A stretch of DNA of 54,106 nt, from assembly GCA_029007115.1 (NCBI GenBank), contig JAQXHG010000035.1:1-54106 (forward strand), in the 5' to 3' direction. Positions 35,015-43,094 of the stretch are shown piece after piece. Position 1 is the first letter of the stretch. Each line of letters begins with the position of its first letter. The stretch comes from a bacterium (GTDB lineage: Bacteria > Bacillota_I > Bacilli_A > RF39 > UBA660). The notes under the pieces were generated by a model that was not told where the DNA came from, searched no databases, and saw only the letters and a list, made by a program, of their open reading frames with translations. The position numbers and the translations under genes were made by a program.

Positions 35015-35695
35015 TTATACTTTCATTAAAGCTTTTAACTTTCTTACTACTTTCTTCTCTATTCTTGATATATATGATTGTGAAATATCTAACTTAGATG
35101 CTAATTCTTTTTGTGTTAGTTCTTTTTTACCAAATAAACCATATCTTTCCTCTATAATATTTTTATCCCTAGTAGGTAACTTAGATATTTCTACTTCTAA
35201 TAATTTTTTATCATCTTTATTTTGAATTAATTTTTCTAGCATATCTTCTTCTGTTCCATATACATCTTCTAATTTTAATTCATTACCTTCGCTATCAAAA
35301 TTAATTGAATCTTCAAGACTAACTTCACTCATTCTCTTTTTATTTTTTCTTAAAAACATTAATATTTCATTATCTATACACCTGGATGCATATGTTGCTA
35401 ATTTTATATTTTTATCTAATTTATATGTTTTTACTCCCTTTATTAAACCAATAGTTCCAATACTTACAAGATCTTCTAAATCATATATAGTATTATCATA
35501 TTTTTTCGCTAAAAAAACAACAAGTCTTAAATTATGTTCAACTAATTTATTCCTTGCATACATATCACCAGTATTACTTCTTTTTACTAATTCTTCCTCT
35601 TCTTCTCTACTAAGAGGTGGTGGTAATATATCTGTACTTCCAATAAATAGTACGTCATAATTTTTAAATAATTTATCTAATAATTTTTTTATCAT
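35015..35695 (-). CDS. sigE: Mother-cell sigma factor SigE, made as pro-SigE
   Basis: SigE directs early mother-cell genes during sporulation. The 226 residues begin with a pro-sequence (MIKKLLDKLFKNYDVLFIGS) followed by TDILPPPLS, very like Bacillus pro-SigE. Region 2 has DLVSIGTIGLIKGV and LATYASRCIDNEILMFLR; region 4 has EERYGLFGKKELTQKELASK and SQSYISRIE. The ATG overlaps the spoIIGA stop codon by one base (TAATG), so the protease and its substrate are translated together. Confidence 0.96.
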   Translation of the reverse strand: MIKKLLDKLFKNYDVLFIGSTDILPPPLSREEEEELVKRSNTGDMYARNKLVEHNLRLVVFLAKKYDNTIYDLEDLVSIGTIGLIKGVKTYKLDKNIKLATYASRCIDNEILMFLRKNKKRMSEVSLEDSINFDSEGNELKLEDVYGTEEDMLEKLIQNKDDKKLLEVEISKLPTRDKNIIEERYGLFGKKELTQKELASKLDISQSYISRIEKKVVRKLKALMKV

Positions 35696-36414
35696 TATTC
35701 CTCCATTAATTTATAATTTAATAAACAATTATATCCAACAAACTTTTTATTTACTACACCCACACTAATATCTTTTCTCTCACCAATCCCATCTATATAC
35801 ACTTTCTTAGGATTAAAACACTTAATTAAAGACGTATTATTAATAGTACTATATGGAACTAAATAATAATTTTCATCAACTTCTTGATTAATAATTATTA
35901 CTTTTTTATTACTATAAGGCTCTATTAATTCATTGCCACTATCCATATAACCATTTAAATATAAAATTTTTCCATTATTCAAATAGATTGTAACTTTGTA
36001 TCTAGTATTTAATATTTTCTTTAAATCATATTCAAAATATTTATAAATATTAATAATTATTGGTATCAAAAATAGACAATATTTATATTTTATTAATCCA
36101 TCCTCTCTTAAATAGAATAAACTACCTCCAAGAAAAAAAGACATTAAATAGTAATAAACAGTATTTTTAATCAATGTTTTATAATCATTAAATCCAAAAC
36201 AAACTAATATCATTATTAAACAAAGTAATATTTTTATAAATGTCAAAACATAATTATTCAGATTAACAAATAAAAATATTAATGATATTTCACCAACTAA
36301 TGAAGCAAGAATAATTCTTTTTTTACTAATATTAATTTTCAATAAGTTCCTAAGAGTATCTAATAACAAATAATCAATAATAAAATTAAGTATAATTAAT
36401 TCATCTAAATACAT
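35695..36414 (-). CDS. spoIIGA: SpoIIGA, pro-SigE processing aspartic protease
   Basis: SpoIIGA sits in the septum and cleaves pro-SigE after a signal from the forespore. The 239 residues start MYLDELIILNFIIDYLLLDT and have about five membrane segments in the first half. The aspartic protease domain has MDSGNELIEP with the active Asp158. I start at the ATG at 36414 after GGTGATTAAA; a GTG four codons earlier overlaps that site. Position directly before sigE is the same as in Bacillus. Confidence 0.93.
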   Translation of the reverse strand: MYLDELIILNFIIDYLLLDTLRNLLKINISKKRIILASLVGEISLIFLFVNLNNYVLTFIKILLCLIMILVCFGFNDYKTLIKNTVYYYLMSFFLGGSLFYLREDGLIKYKYCLFLIPIIINIYKYFEYDLKKILNTRYKVTIYLNNGKILYLNGYMDSGNELIEPYSNKKVIIINQEVDENYYLVPYSTINNTSLIKCFNPKKVYIDGIGERKDISVGVVNKKFVGYNCLLNYKLMEE

Positions 36415-36441
36415 TTTAATCACCAAAACTATGATATAAAA

Positions 36442-36476
36442 AAAGTTATATATTTTTTGTCGAAATATATAACTTT
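36442..36476 (-). terminator. Terminator of the gene at 36484-37416
   Basis: AAAGTTATATATTT (36442-36455) pairs perfectly with AAATATATAACTTT (36463-36476), with a T tract on the minus strand. Confidence 0.85.
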
Positions 36477-36483
36477 AATAAAT

Positions 36484-37416
36484 TTATTTTCTTTTAAATA
36501 TTTTTTCTTTTTCATCAAAATAAATTGTAAAATCTTCATAAAAATCCCCATTAATTTGATCCCAATAATATAGTGAATATTCATCTTGAATTGTATCATC
36601 TTCATCAAATTCATTTTCTTTAATTTTTTTATTATATTTAAATGGTGAATTTTTCTTTTTTTCTATCATACCATAATCCCTTACAAATATAGCAAAATCT
36701 CTAATTCTTCTATGACTCTTTAAGATATTTCCATTACAATCTCTTAATATTCTCGAATCTTTATCTCTTTCAAATACGAGATTATCATACAAATTTGATA
36801 CTATTGTTAACAAATATGAATTATCATAGTTTGAATATCTTAACTTATTTACTTCAGTTCTTAATCTATCAATATCATCTTCTATTACCCTATACATCTC
36901 AAATTTATTTGCTAATTCTAAAAAGAAATAATAATCATTATTATTTAAATGATATTCTACACATTTCATAACATACTTTTTACTCAAATATTTTATATCA
37001 TCTTTATAAAGTACCGGTAAATAGCTTAATCTTACAGAAGAATAATTAGGGTAATTTTTCTCTCTTCCATTTAAATATATTATATTAATATCTGGATCAT
37101 AACCAAAAGATATTTTAGTTTTTAAACTAGATTTAAAATAATCTATTAATTCTTTTTCATTCATTTTAGATGTTAATTCATCTAATTGACTAATGGTTAA
37201 CTTAGGTGTTAATTTATTATACTTATGAACAATTACATGATATTTATTTTGAACTTTAGTAATTATTACATTTCCAAATAAATATTTTTTCTTTTGTTTT
37301 TTATTATGTTTTTTTAATATTTCAATAAGATTTTTGCATTCTTCTATTGAATCATATTCTCTATGTTCTTCACCTAAATATTCAACTAAAGTATATTTTT
37401 TTAATTCTTTTTTCAT
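36484..37416 (-). CDS. Unknown soluble protein upstream of spoIIGA
   Basis: The 310-residue protein is not recognised. It is basic at the start, with a coiled helical region (ECKNLIEILKKHNKKQKKKY), then mixed strands and helices rich in Tyr, Asn and Lys, and an acidic, aromatic C-terminal part (EFDEDDTIQDEYSLYYWDQI). No signal peptide or membrane segment is evident. AGGGGGATATTT precedes ATG and a strong promoter lies at 37443-37471. A terminator separates it from spoIIGA, so it is probably a single-gene unit. Position among division and spore genes may be incidental. Confidence 0.6.
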   Translation of the reverse strand: MKKELKKYTLVEYLGEEHREYDSIEECKNLIEILKKHNKKQKKKYLFGNVIITKVQNKYHVIVHKYNKLTPKLTISQLDELTSKMNEKELIDYFKSSLKTKISFGYDPDINIIYLNGREKNYPNYSSVRLSYLPVLYKDDIKYLSKKYVMKCVEYHLNNNDYYFFLELANKFEMYRVIEDDIDRLRTEVNKLRYSNYDNSYLLTIVSNLYDNLVFERDKDSRILRDCNGNILKSHRRIRDFAIFVRDYGMIEKKKNSPFKYNKKIKENEFDEDDTIQDEYSLYYWDQINGDFYEDFTIYFDEKEKIFKRK

Positions 37417-37442
37417 AAATATCCCCCTAATTAATTGAATGT

Positions 37443-37471
37443 ATTATACTCAAATTATTAGAAAAAGTCAA
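37443..37471 (-). promoter_or_regulatory. Promoter of the gene at 36484-37416
   Basis: On the minus strand, TTGACT (37471-37466) and TATAAT (37448-37443) are 17 bases apart. Confidence 0.85.
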
Positions 37472-37539
37472 TTTTTGCTTTACTTAAATCAATTTTTATG
37501 TTAAATTATATGTGGCTTAAAAAGAGGAGGCAGTTAATT

Positions 37540-37707
37540 ATGGCAAAGAATCAATCAAATAGAAGTAATATGAGTGCTCAAAATAGACCTTTTTCAGAAA
37601 AGGCGACTAAGAAAACTCAAAAATTAAACTTACAAACTACTATTGTTGATGGTAAGAAAGTAAGATTATCAACAAAAGAGATTAGAACAAATAAGAAAAA
37701 TAAATAA
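37540..37707 (+). CDS. rpmB: Ribosomal protein L28-like protein, short N-terminus
   Basis: L28 is a large-subunit ribosomal protein. The 55 residues align by eye with L28 in the second half: ATKKTQKLNLQTTIVDGKKV, then RLSTKEIRTNKK, matching the family's NLQ-VDGK-S-R-L pattern. The first 20 residues (MAKNQSNRSNMSAQNRPFSE) lack the usual TGK and, where present, cysteine motifs, making it about 7 residues shorter than common L28. AGAGGAGGCAGTTAATT precedes ATG at 37540, which I prefer over an upstream ATG at 37498. It is alone, read against its neighbours. A second rpmB elsewhere is possible. Confidence 0.6.
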   Translation: MAKNQSNRSNMSAQNRPFSEKATKKTQKLNLQTTIVDGKKVRLSTKEIRTNKKNK

Positions 37708-37742
37708 GTCGAATCATGATGATTTGATTTTTTATTTAATTT

Positions 37743-37774
37743 AAAATAGGATTATTTCTTTATAATCCTATTTT
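37743..37774. terminator. Bidirectional terminator between the L28-like gene and murB
   Basis: AAAATAGGATTAT (37743-37755) pairs perfectly with ATAATCCTATTTT (37762-37774). T runs occur on both sides. The murB TAG stop codon (37770-37768) is inside the stem. Confidence 0.8.
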
Positions 37775-38646
37775 ATTATTTCTTGTTCTAGTACTAGTTT
37801 AATATTATATTCTTTTTTTACTTTTCTTTGAATAAACTTTATTAATTTAATAATATCTTTACTAGTAGCATGCCCATCATTAATTATAAAATTAGCATGT
37901 ATATTACTAATAACAGCATCATTTATTCTAGTTCCCTTAAGATTTAAATCATCTATTAATTTACCCGCAGCATATCCTTCAGGATTTCTAAATACACTTC
38001 CATTTGATGGATGATGTAAATCTTGAGTTTCATTTCTTTTCTTATTTTTCTGAAGCATTAATTCTTTGAGTTCTTTCTTATTTCCTTTTTCTAATTTAAA
38101 TTTTGCTGATAAAACTACATATTTTTTATTTTCCTTTAACATAGAATATCTATATTTAAATTTTAAATCTTCACAAGAAAGTTCAATAATTTTCCTACCA
38201 TCAAATACAATAGCTGATATTAATACTTCACTTATACTACTACCATAGCATCCAGCATTTCCATAAATACTACCACCTATTGTACCAGGTATTCCACAAG
38301 CAAAATCAAGACCACTATATCCTTCTAAAGTATATTTAGTCGCAATTTTATTTAACATACAATTTGATTCAACATATAATTCGTTATTATTTAAAATACA
38401 TTTATTAAATCCAGTTAGTTTTAAAATTACACCATCATAATATTCAGGAAGTATTATATTTGATCCATTTCCAATAACAAACCACTTAGTTTTGTATTTC
38501 TTAAGTATGTTTAAAACTGATGTTAACTCTTTTATATCTTTTATAAAACACATAGCATAAGCAACTGAATGTAATTTATAAGTATTATATAATGTTAAGT
38601 CAATATCAGTTTCAGTTTTACAGATTTTTGAAAGTTCTTCTATCAT
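37768..38646 (-). CDS. murB: UDP-N-acetylenolpyruvoylglucosamine reductase
   Basis: MurB makes UDP-N-acetylmuramate, an early step of peptidoglycan synthesis in the cytoplasm. The 292 residues have the FAD-binding block WFVIGNGSNIILP, then DFACGIPGTIGGSIYGNAGCYG, KYRYSM with the conserved Arg and Tyr, and a C-terminal domain with GSVFRNPEGYAAGKLIDDL (the catalytic Ser in NGSVFRNP) and the final Glu near LVLEQEIIK. These features fit type II MurB of Firmicutes. The ATG overlaps the preceding stop by one base (TAATG). Confidence 0.96.
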   Translation of the reverse strand: MIEELSKICKTETDIDLTLYNTYKLHSVAYAMCFIKDIKELTSVLNILKKYKTKWFVIGNGSNIILPEYYDGVILKLTGFNKCILNNNELYVESNCMLNKIATKYTLEGYSGLDFACGIPGTIGGSIYGNAGCYGSSISEVLISAIVFDGRKIIELSCEDLKFKYRYSMLKENKKYVVLSAKFKLEKGNKKELKELMLQKNKKRNETQDLHHPSNGSVFRNPEGYAAGKLIDDLNLKGTRINDAVISNIHANFIINDGHATSKDIIKLIKFIQRKVKKEYNIKLVLEQEIIK

Positions 38647-39185
38647 TATTTTAAATACTCTTCAATATCATCACTACCAATAGCATAATCTACTATTTTA
38701 CCATTAGTAACTTTTATTAATGTTATATCATTTATTCTAATATCATTGATTGTTTTTATATCTAGATTAGCATCTTCAGATATATATTTTTTATTTTCAT
38801 TTTCATTCATATTAACTTTATAAACTCTATATTTATCTTGCTTAGTAATCAAACTATTAACATATGCATCTTCTGTTATTGAATTTTTATAATTATCAAA
38901 TAATACATAATATGTTTTTTCACTTCTATTTAATACAGTTCCCATAGTAATATACTCATAATCAAAAGTAACTTCTCCTTTTTCTGGTTTTGTATATCCC
39001 ATTTCAAATACACCAAGTTTTTCCATACCAAGAACACATAAATATATCACTCCCATAAATACTAAAACGCCAAGCAAAGTAAATGCAAAAGATTTAACTT
39101 CTTGTTCTGTATTTTTCTCATAAGACTTTTTATTTCTTTCTCTTTTAACAGGTTTATACTTCATTTTCATACTATTTTTTGCCAT
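38646..39185 (-). CDS. Unknown membrane protein coupled to murB
   Basis: The 179-residue protein has a basic N-terminus, one membrane segment (about 32-55, FAFTLLGVLVFMGVIYLCVL) and an outer domain of about 115 residues. The end of the domain (ITLIKVTNGKIVDYAIGSDD) resembles the last strand pair of thioredoxin-fold proteins, and EKTYYVLFDNY could be its central strand, but the CXXC motif is missing. In Bacillus the division protein DivIB lies next to murB; size and sequence do not fit DivIB. It overlaps murB by one base. Function unknown. Confidence 0.65.
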   Translation of the reverse strand: MAKNSMKMKYKPVKRERNKKSYEKNTEQEVKSFAFTLLGVLVFMGVIYLCVLGMEKLGVFEMGYTKPEKGEVTFDYEYITMGTVLNRSEKTYYVLFDNYKNSITEDAYVNSLITKQDKYRVYKVNMNENENKKYISEDANLDIKTINDIRINDITLIKVTNGKIVDYAIGSDDIEEYLK

Positions 39186-39242
39186 AATATCATCTCCACA
39201 AACGAATTATATCATATTTTAATAGAATGTATCAATTATTTG

Positions 39243-39271
39243 TTGATTTTTAGTGACTTTTATTATATACT
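39243..39271 (+). promoter_or_regulatory. Promoter of rpsD
   Basis: TTGATT (39243-39248) and TATACT (39266-39271) are 17 bases apart, giving a leader of about 150 bases before the rpsD start codon. Confidence 0.75.
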
Positions 39272-39277
39272 TTATTA

Positions 39278-39428
39278 AGTATTTAAGTGGCAGCACTATA
39301 AGAAGTTATAACGTGTTTCTTGAAAAAAGTTAGTATTCTCTGCCAAGATGAAAACTTTTATAGAAACTCCCTATAATAAAATTATAGAAGCCTTTTAGTA
39401 CAAAAAAATTGAGAAAGGAGAAATATGT
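39278..39428 (+). promoter_or_regulatory. Probable S4-binding leader of rpsD
   Basis: The 150-base untranslated leader has a long-range pairing, GGCAG (39289-39293) with CTGCC (39340-39344), an inner GTTATAAC element, and a further AT-rich stem before the ribosome binding site. In Bacilli, S4 represses its own gene through such a leader. I infer this role from position and structure; a covariance-model match was not possible here. Confidence 0.5.
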
Positions 39429-40028
39429 ATGTCAAGATATACAGGACCTGCATTTAAAAAATCAAGAAGATATGGTTTTTCTACTCTTGAAACAGGTAAA
39501 GAATTAAGAAAAAAACCTACTGCTCCTGGAATTCATGGAACAAGTAGAAAGAAACTTAGTGAATATGGTGTTCAATTACAAGAAAAACAAAAAGTTAGAT
39601 TCATGTATGGACTTAATGAAAAACAATTAAGAAAAACATTTGAAGCTGCTGGTAAAATGCAAGGTATTCATGGTTTTAATTTATTACTTCTTTTAGAAAG
39701 CAGACTTGATAATTTAGTATATCGTATGGGATTTGCTAAAACAAGAAGAGCTGCTAGACAATTAGTTAATCATGGACACATCACTGTTGATGGTAAAAAA
39801 GTAGATATTCCATCATACAGAGTAAAAGTTGGAAGTACTATTGGAGTTAAAGAAGCATCACTAGATCACCCAGTTATTACTGAATGTATGAATATGGATA
39901 TTACAATTCCATCATTTGTTAGTGTTGATAAAACTAAAAAGACTGGTACTTATGTAAGATATCCAGAAAGAGAAGAATTAAATTCAGAAATTAATGAAGC
40001 ATTAATTGTAGAATTCTACAATAGATAA
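39429..40028 (+). CDS. rpsD: 30S ribosomal protein S4
   Basis: S4 nucleates assembly of the small ribosomal subunit. The 199 residues begin [18 protein letters not shown] and contain the S4 RNA-binding domain ([20 protein letters not shown], then [20 protein letters not shown]). The N-terminal zinc cysteines are absent, the common C-minus form. AGAAAGGAGAAATATGT precedes the ATG at 39429. The gene is alone between minus-strand murB and ftsZ units and has its own leader and terminator. Confidence 0.97.
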   Translation: MSRYTGPAFKKSRRYGFSTLETGKELRKKPTAPGIHGTSRKKLSEYGVQLQEKQKVRFMYGLNEKQLRKTFEAAGKMQGIHGFNLLLLLESRLDNLVYRMGFAKTRRAARQLVNHGHITVDGKKVDIPSYRVKVGSTIGVKEASLDHPVITECMNMDITIPSFVSVDKTKKTGTYVRYPEREELNSEINEALIVEFYNR

Positions 40029-40037
40029 TATGCTTTT

Positions 40038-40067
40038 AACCTCTTGAAAACTCAAGAGGTTTTTTAT
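40038..40067 (+). terminator. Terminator of rpsD
   Basis: AACCTCTTG (40038-40046) pairs with CAAGAGGTT (40053-40061), followed by TTTTTTATTT. Confidence 0.9.
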
Positions 40068-40071
40068 TTAC

Positions 40072-40095
40072 AAAAAAAGAGCTTTAAATAAGCTC
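40072..40095 (-). terminator. Terminator of ftsA-ftsZ
   Basis: GAGCTT (40079-40084) pairs with AAGCTC (40090-40095), followed by seven T on the minus strand. Confidence 0.8.
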
Positions 40096-41154
40096 CTAAA
40101 AATCTCTATTTCTTAAAAATGCTGGCATTTCTAATTCATCATCATCTGGTATTTGTTGCACAGCTTTCTTTTCACCTTCAATTGACCTATATAAAGGTTC
40201 TGTTGAATCTTCAAAACCAGTAGCAATTACTGTTACAACTATTTCATCAGTTAGTGCTTCATTAATAACAGCACCAAATATAATATTAACATCTGTATTA
40301 GCAACGGCTCTAACTACCTCAACTGCATCTTCTGCTTCAAATAAAGTCATAGAATTTCCACCAGTTACATTAACAATACAATCAGTAGCACCATTAATAG
40401 TAGTTTCAAGTAATGGACTATTTACAGCTTGCTTAGCAGCTTCAACGGCACGGTTATCTCCAAAACCAACTCCAATACCTATTAAAGCATCTCCTCTATT
40501 TTCCATTATTGTTCTAACATCTGCAAAGTCTAGGTTTACAAGTCCCGGAACACTAATTAAATCAGATATAGACTGAACACCTAACCTAAGTACATTATCA
40601 ACTTCTTGGAATGCTGCATTAAGAGGTGTCGATCTATCAATTAAGTCTCTTAATCTATCATTTGGTATTACAACAATTGTATCAACATGTTTTCTTAACT
40701 CATCAAGTCCTACCAAAGCATAATCCATTCTCTTTTTACCTTCAAATTTAAATGGTTTTGTAACTATAGCTACTGTTAAACATCCTAAATTTTGTGCTAT
40801 TTCAGCAACTACTGGTGCTGCTCCTGTTCCCGTTCCACCACCAAGACCACAAGTTACAAATACCATATCTGCTCCTCTTAAAGCATCTTCAATTTCTTCT
40901 TTTGCTTCAAGCGCAGCTTCTCTACCTACTTCTGGTCTTGTACCTGCTCCTCTTCCTTTTGTTATTGTCTTACCAAGCTGAATTTTATTTTCCGCATTTG
41001 AGGCATTTAATACTTGCTGATCAGTATTTGCAACAATAAATTCTACTCCTCTTAGGCCAGAATCTATCATCCTATTAACAGCATTACAGCCACCACCACC
41101 AATACCAATAACTTTAATATCAGCAATTTGATCCATTTCTAATTTATTATTCAT
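40096..41154 (-). CDS. ftsZ: Cell division protein FtsZ
   Basis: FtsZ is the tubulin-like GTPase that forms the division ring. The 352 residues include the GTP-binding loop [19 protein letters not shown], the N-terminal [14 protein letters not shown], and the T7 loop region [11 protein letters not shown] with its catalytic acidic residue. The C-terminal conserved peptide, [11 protein letters not shown], is joined by a linker of only about 30 residues, short for FtsZ. GGAGTGAAAT precedes ATG. The gene is 10 bases after ftsA, as in other Bacilli. Confidence 0.98.
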   Translation of the reverse strand: MNNKLEMDQIADIKVIGIGGGGCNAVNRMIDSGLRGVEFIVANTDQQVLNASNAENKIQLGKTITKGRGAGTRPEVGREAALEAKEEIEDALRGADMVFVTCGLGGGTGTGAAPVVAEIAQNLGCLTVAIVTKPFKFEGKKRMDYALVGLDELRKHVDTIVVIPNDRLRDLIDRSTPLNAAFQEVDNVLRLGVQSISDLISVPGLVNLDFADVRTIMENRGDALIGIGVGFGDNRAVEAAKQAVNSPLLETTINGATDCIVNVTGGNSMTLFEAEDAVEVVRAVANTDVNIIFGAVINEALTDEIVVTVIATGFEDSTEPLYRSIEGEKKAVQQIPDDDELEMPAFLRNRDF

Positions 41155-41164
41155 ATTTCACTCC

Positions 41165-42403
41165 TTAACTATTGAAAAAATATCCATATATTTTTCCGAG
41201 TATACTATTATTATTTGATTTCTTATTATTAATTAATTCACTTTGATCATTTTCATCTACTGTATATGCAAGTTTATTTCTAAATGATAACTTATCATGA
41301 TAATATTTGATTAATCCAAGAACAGTAGAATATTTATTATGTCTACATCCTATATCATTTACTTTATAAACTTTCATTTCTTTTCCAAAAACTTCATCTA
41401 CAATTAAATTAAAATCATTTATTTGTGAACATCCACCAGTTATTATTGTATAACTAATTTCCATCTTTGTTAAGAGGTTTATTTGTTTTTTTGCCAAAAT
41501 CAATATTTCTTTTATTCTTGAACTGATTATTTCACTAACTTCATATTGATTTATTTTAATATTTTCTTCACTCTTTGTCAACACATCCTCACTCCACGAA
41601 GTAGACGCATTTCTTTTACTCGCAAGAGCAAATTTTTCTTTTAAGTATACAGCTTGCTTTCTACTAATATCATATATATAACAAATATCTCTATCAATAT
41701 TCTTACCGCCAATTTCTATACACTCACTCTCAACAAGAATACCTTTTTTAAATATACTTACCTCTGTTTTTTCTTCACCAATATTTATAACTGCTGTATT
41801 CTTTTTATCATGTTCTGGTGTTTTAAATTCAAAATAATCTGCTACGCCTCCAAAATTAATATCAACAATATCAACACCAATATTTTCAAGTAATGACACA
41901 GTAGTATAAATATTTTTCTTTGGTGCAAGACTTAGTACTGCCTTACATTTTATTTTACTTGCTTTCATACCAGTAGGATTTTTAATTTTTTTATCAGAGC
42001 CATCAAGAGTAAATTCAATCGGAGTAATCGCAACAAATTCTTTGTTGTTTGGGACTTTATTATACACACAAGCTTGCATAGTTCTTACAATATCTACACT
42101 TTGTACAATTCCATCTTCATTTGTAATGGTACTACTTCCATCAGTAACAATAAATTCTGCATAATAAGATGGTATAGTTAATATGACTTTATTTATTCTA
42201 ATACCAAGTATTTCTTCACATCTAGAAAATACCTCTTTAAGAGAAATTAATGCATCCTCTGGGTTAACTATTATTCCCTTTTTTACCCCTTTTGATTTTA
42301 CTTCGGATACTGCTAGGACATTTAATTCATTATTATATATTTCACCCACTACTAATTTTACAGTAGATGAACCAATATCTAAACTTGATATTATCTCTTT
42401 CAT
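41165..42403 (-). CDS. ftsA: Cell division protein FtsA
   Basis: FtsA is the actin-like protein that ties FtsZ to the membrane. The 412 residues have the ATPase motifs SSLDIGSSTVKLVVGE (residues 4-19), AVINIGEEKTEVSIF and IITGGCSQINDF. SHS2 domain residues follow the first motif. The C-terminal helix (NNNSILGKIYGYFFNS) is the amphipathic membrane anchor. AAGGAGGATAC precedes ATG. It lies 49 bases after an unknown secreted protein gene and directly before ftsZ. Confidence 0.95.
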   Translation of the reverse strand: MKEIISSLDIGSSTVKLVVGEIYNNELNVLAVSEVKSKGVKKGIIVNPEDALISLKEVFSRCEEILGIRINKVILTIPSYYAEFIVTDGSSTITNEDGIVQSVDIVRTMQACVYNKVPNNKEFVAITPIEFTLDGSDKKIKNPTGMKASKIKCKAVLSLAPKKNIYTTVSLLENIGVDIVDINFGGVADYFEFKTPEHDKKNTAVINIGEEKTEVSIFKKGILVESECIEIGGKNIDRDICYIYDISRKQAVYLKEKFALASKRNASTSWSEDVLTKSEENIKINQYEVSEIISSRIKEILILAKKQINLLTKMEISYTIITGGCSQINDFNLIVDEVFGKEMKVYKVNDIGCRHNKYSTVLGLIKYYHDKLSFRNKLAYTVDENDQSELINNKKSNNNSILGKIYGYFFNS

Positions 42404-42452
42404 GTATCCTCCTTGTACTCTATATTTAATTATAACAAAAATAATTTAGTTT

Positions 42453-42959
42453 TTAAAGGTTAACTTCTTTAAATAAATAATTAATATTAAATTTATAACT
42501 TTTATTTTCTTGACCTAATCCTACATAACTTATTTTAACTTTTAATTTTTTTTGTTCACTGCCTTTTAAAATATCACTTTTTAACATTGATGTTTCAACA
42601 ATTACATTATTTCCTATATCACTATTTGACATATTACTTATATATATTCCATCAACCATAACATTTTGATTTCCTATATTAGTTACATCTACATAAAATA
42701 TCTTAGGTGTTAATAAACTATTAATATTATCCAATTGAACATCAATGACATTGCCATTTATTCTAACTGATAAATCATCATTTGTAGTTACATTAGAAAA
42801 TATTACTCCATAATAGTTTTTAACTATTGACACATTTCCTCTACTTTCTTTAAATATATTAAGATATGTGGCAGTAATAGTAAATACTAAAACTATAAAA
42901 ATACATAACATTATTACATATATATACTTTTTATTATTATTTTTCTTACTCTTCTTCAT
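42453..42959 (-). CDS. Unknown anchored outer protein upstream of ftsA
   Basis: The 168-residue protein has a lysine-rich start, one membrane segment (residues 12-34) and an outer part with a beta-sandwich look (VIDVQLDNINSLLTPKIFYV, then NIGNQNVMVDGIYISNMSNS, KLKVKISYVGLG). This resembles TasA/camelysin-like or DUF11-type domains, but no family is certain. AAGGAGAAGAT precedes ATG. It lies 49 bases before ftsA on the same strand and may share its mRNA; DivIB (FtsQ) often lies here, and this protein lacks its POTRA features. Confidence 0.6.
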   Translation of the reverse strand: MKKSKKNNNKKYIYVIMLCIFIVLVFTITATYLNIFKESRGNVSIVKNYYGVIFSNVTTNDDLSVRINGNVIDVQLDNINSLLTPKIFYVDVTNIGNQNVMVDGIYISNMSNSDIGNNVIVETSMLKSDILKGSEQKKLKVKISYVGLGQENKSYKFNINYLFKEVNL

Positions 42960-43066
42960 ATCTTCTCCTTATGATAAATATACCATAAAATAAATAAAAA
43001 TGCATTAAAAACTATTATTATAATAATACTTTTTTATGGTAATATTTAACAATTTTAGAATAAAAA

Positions 43067-43094
43067 AATAACACTAGAATTATCTAATGTTATT
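43067..43094 (-). terminator. Terminator of the lipoprotein gene
   Basis: Arms 43067-43078 and 43083-43094 pair with one G.U pair (minus-strand RNA), followed by seven T. The stop codon (43092-43090) lies in the stem. Confidence 0.8.

Noticed and set aside
38646..39185. DivIB/FtsQ, by position next to murB
   Set aside because: The protein is too short, has no POTRA-like features, and its end looks more like a thioredoxin-type strand pair.
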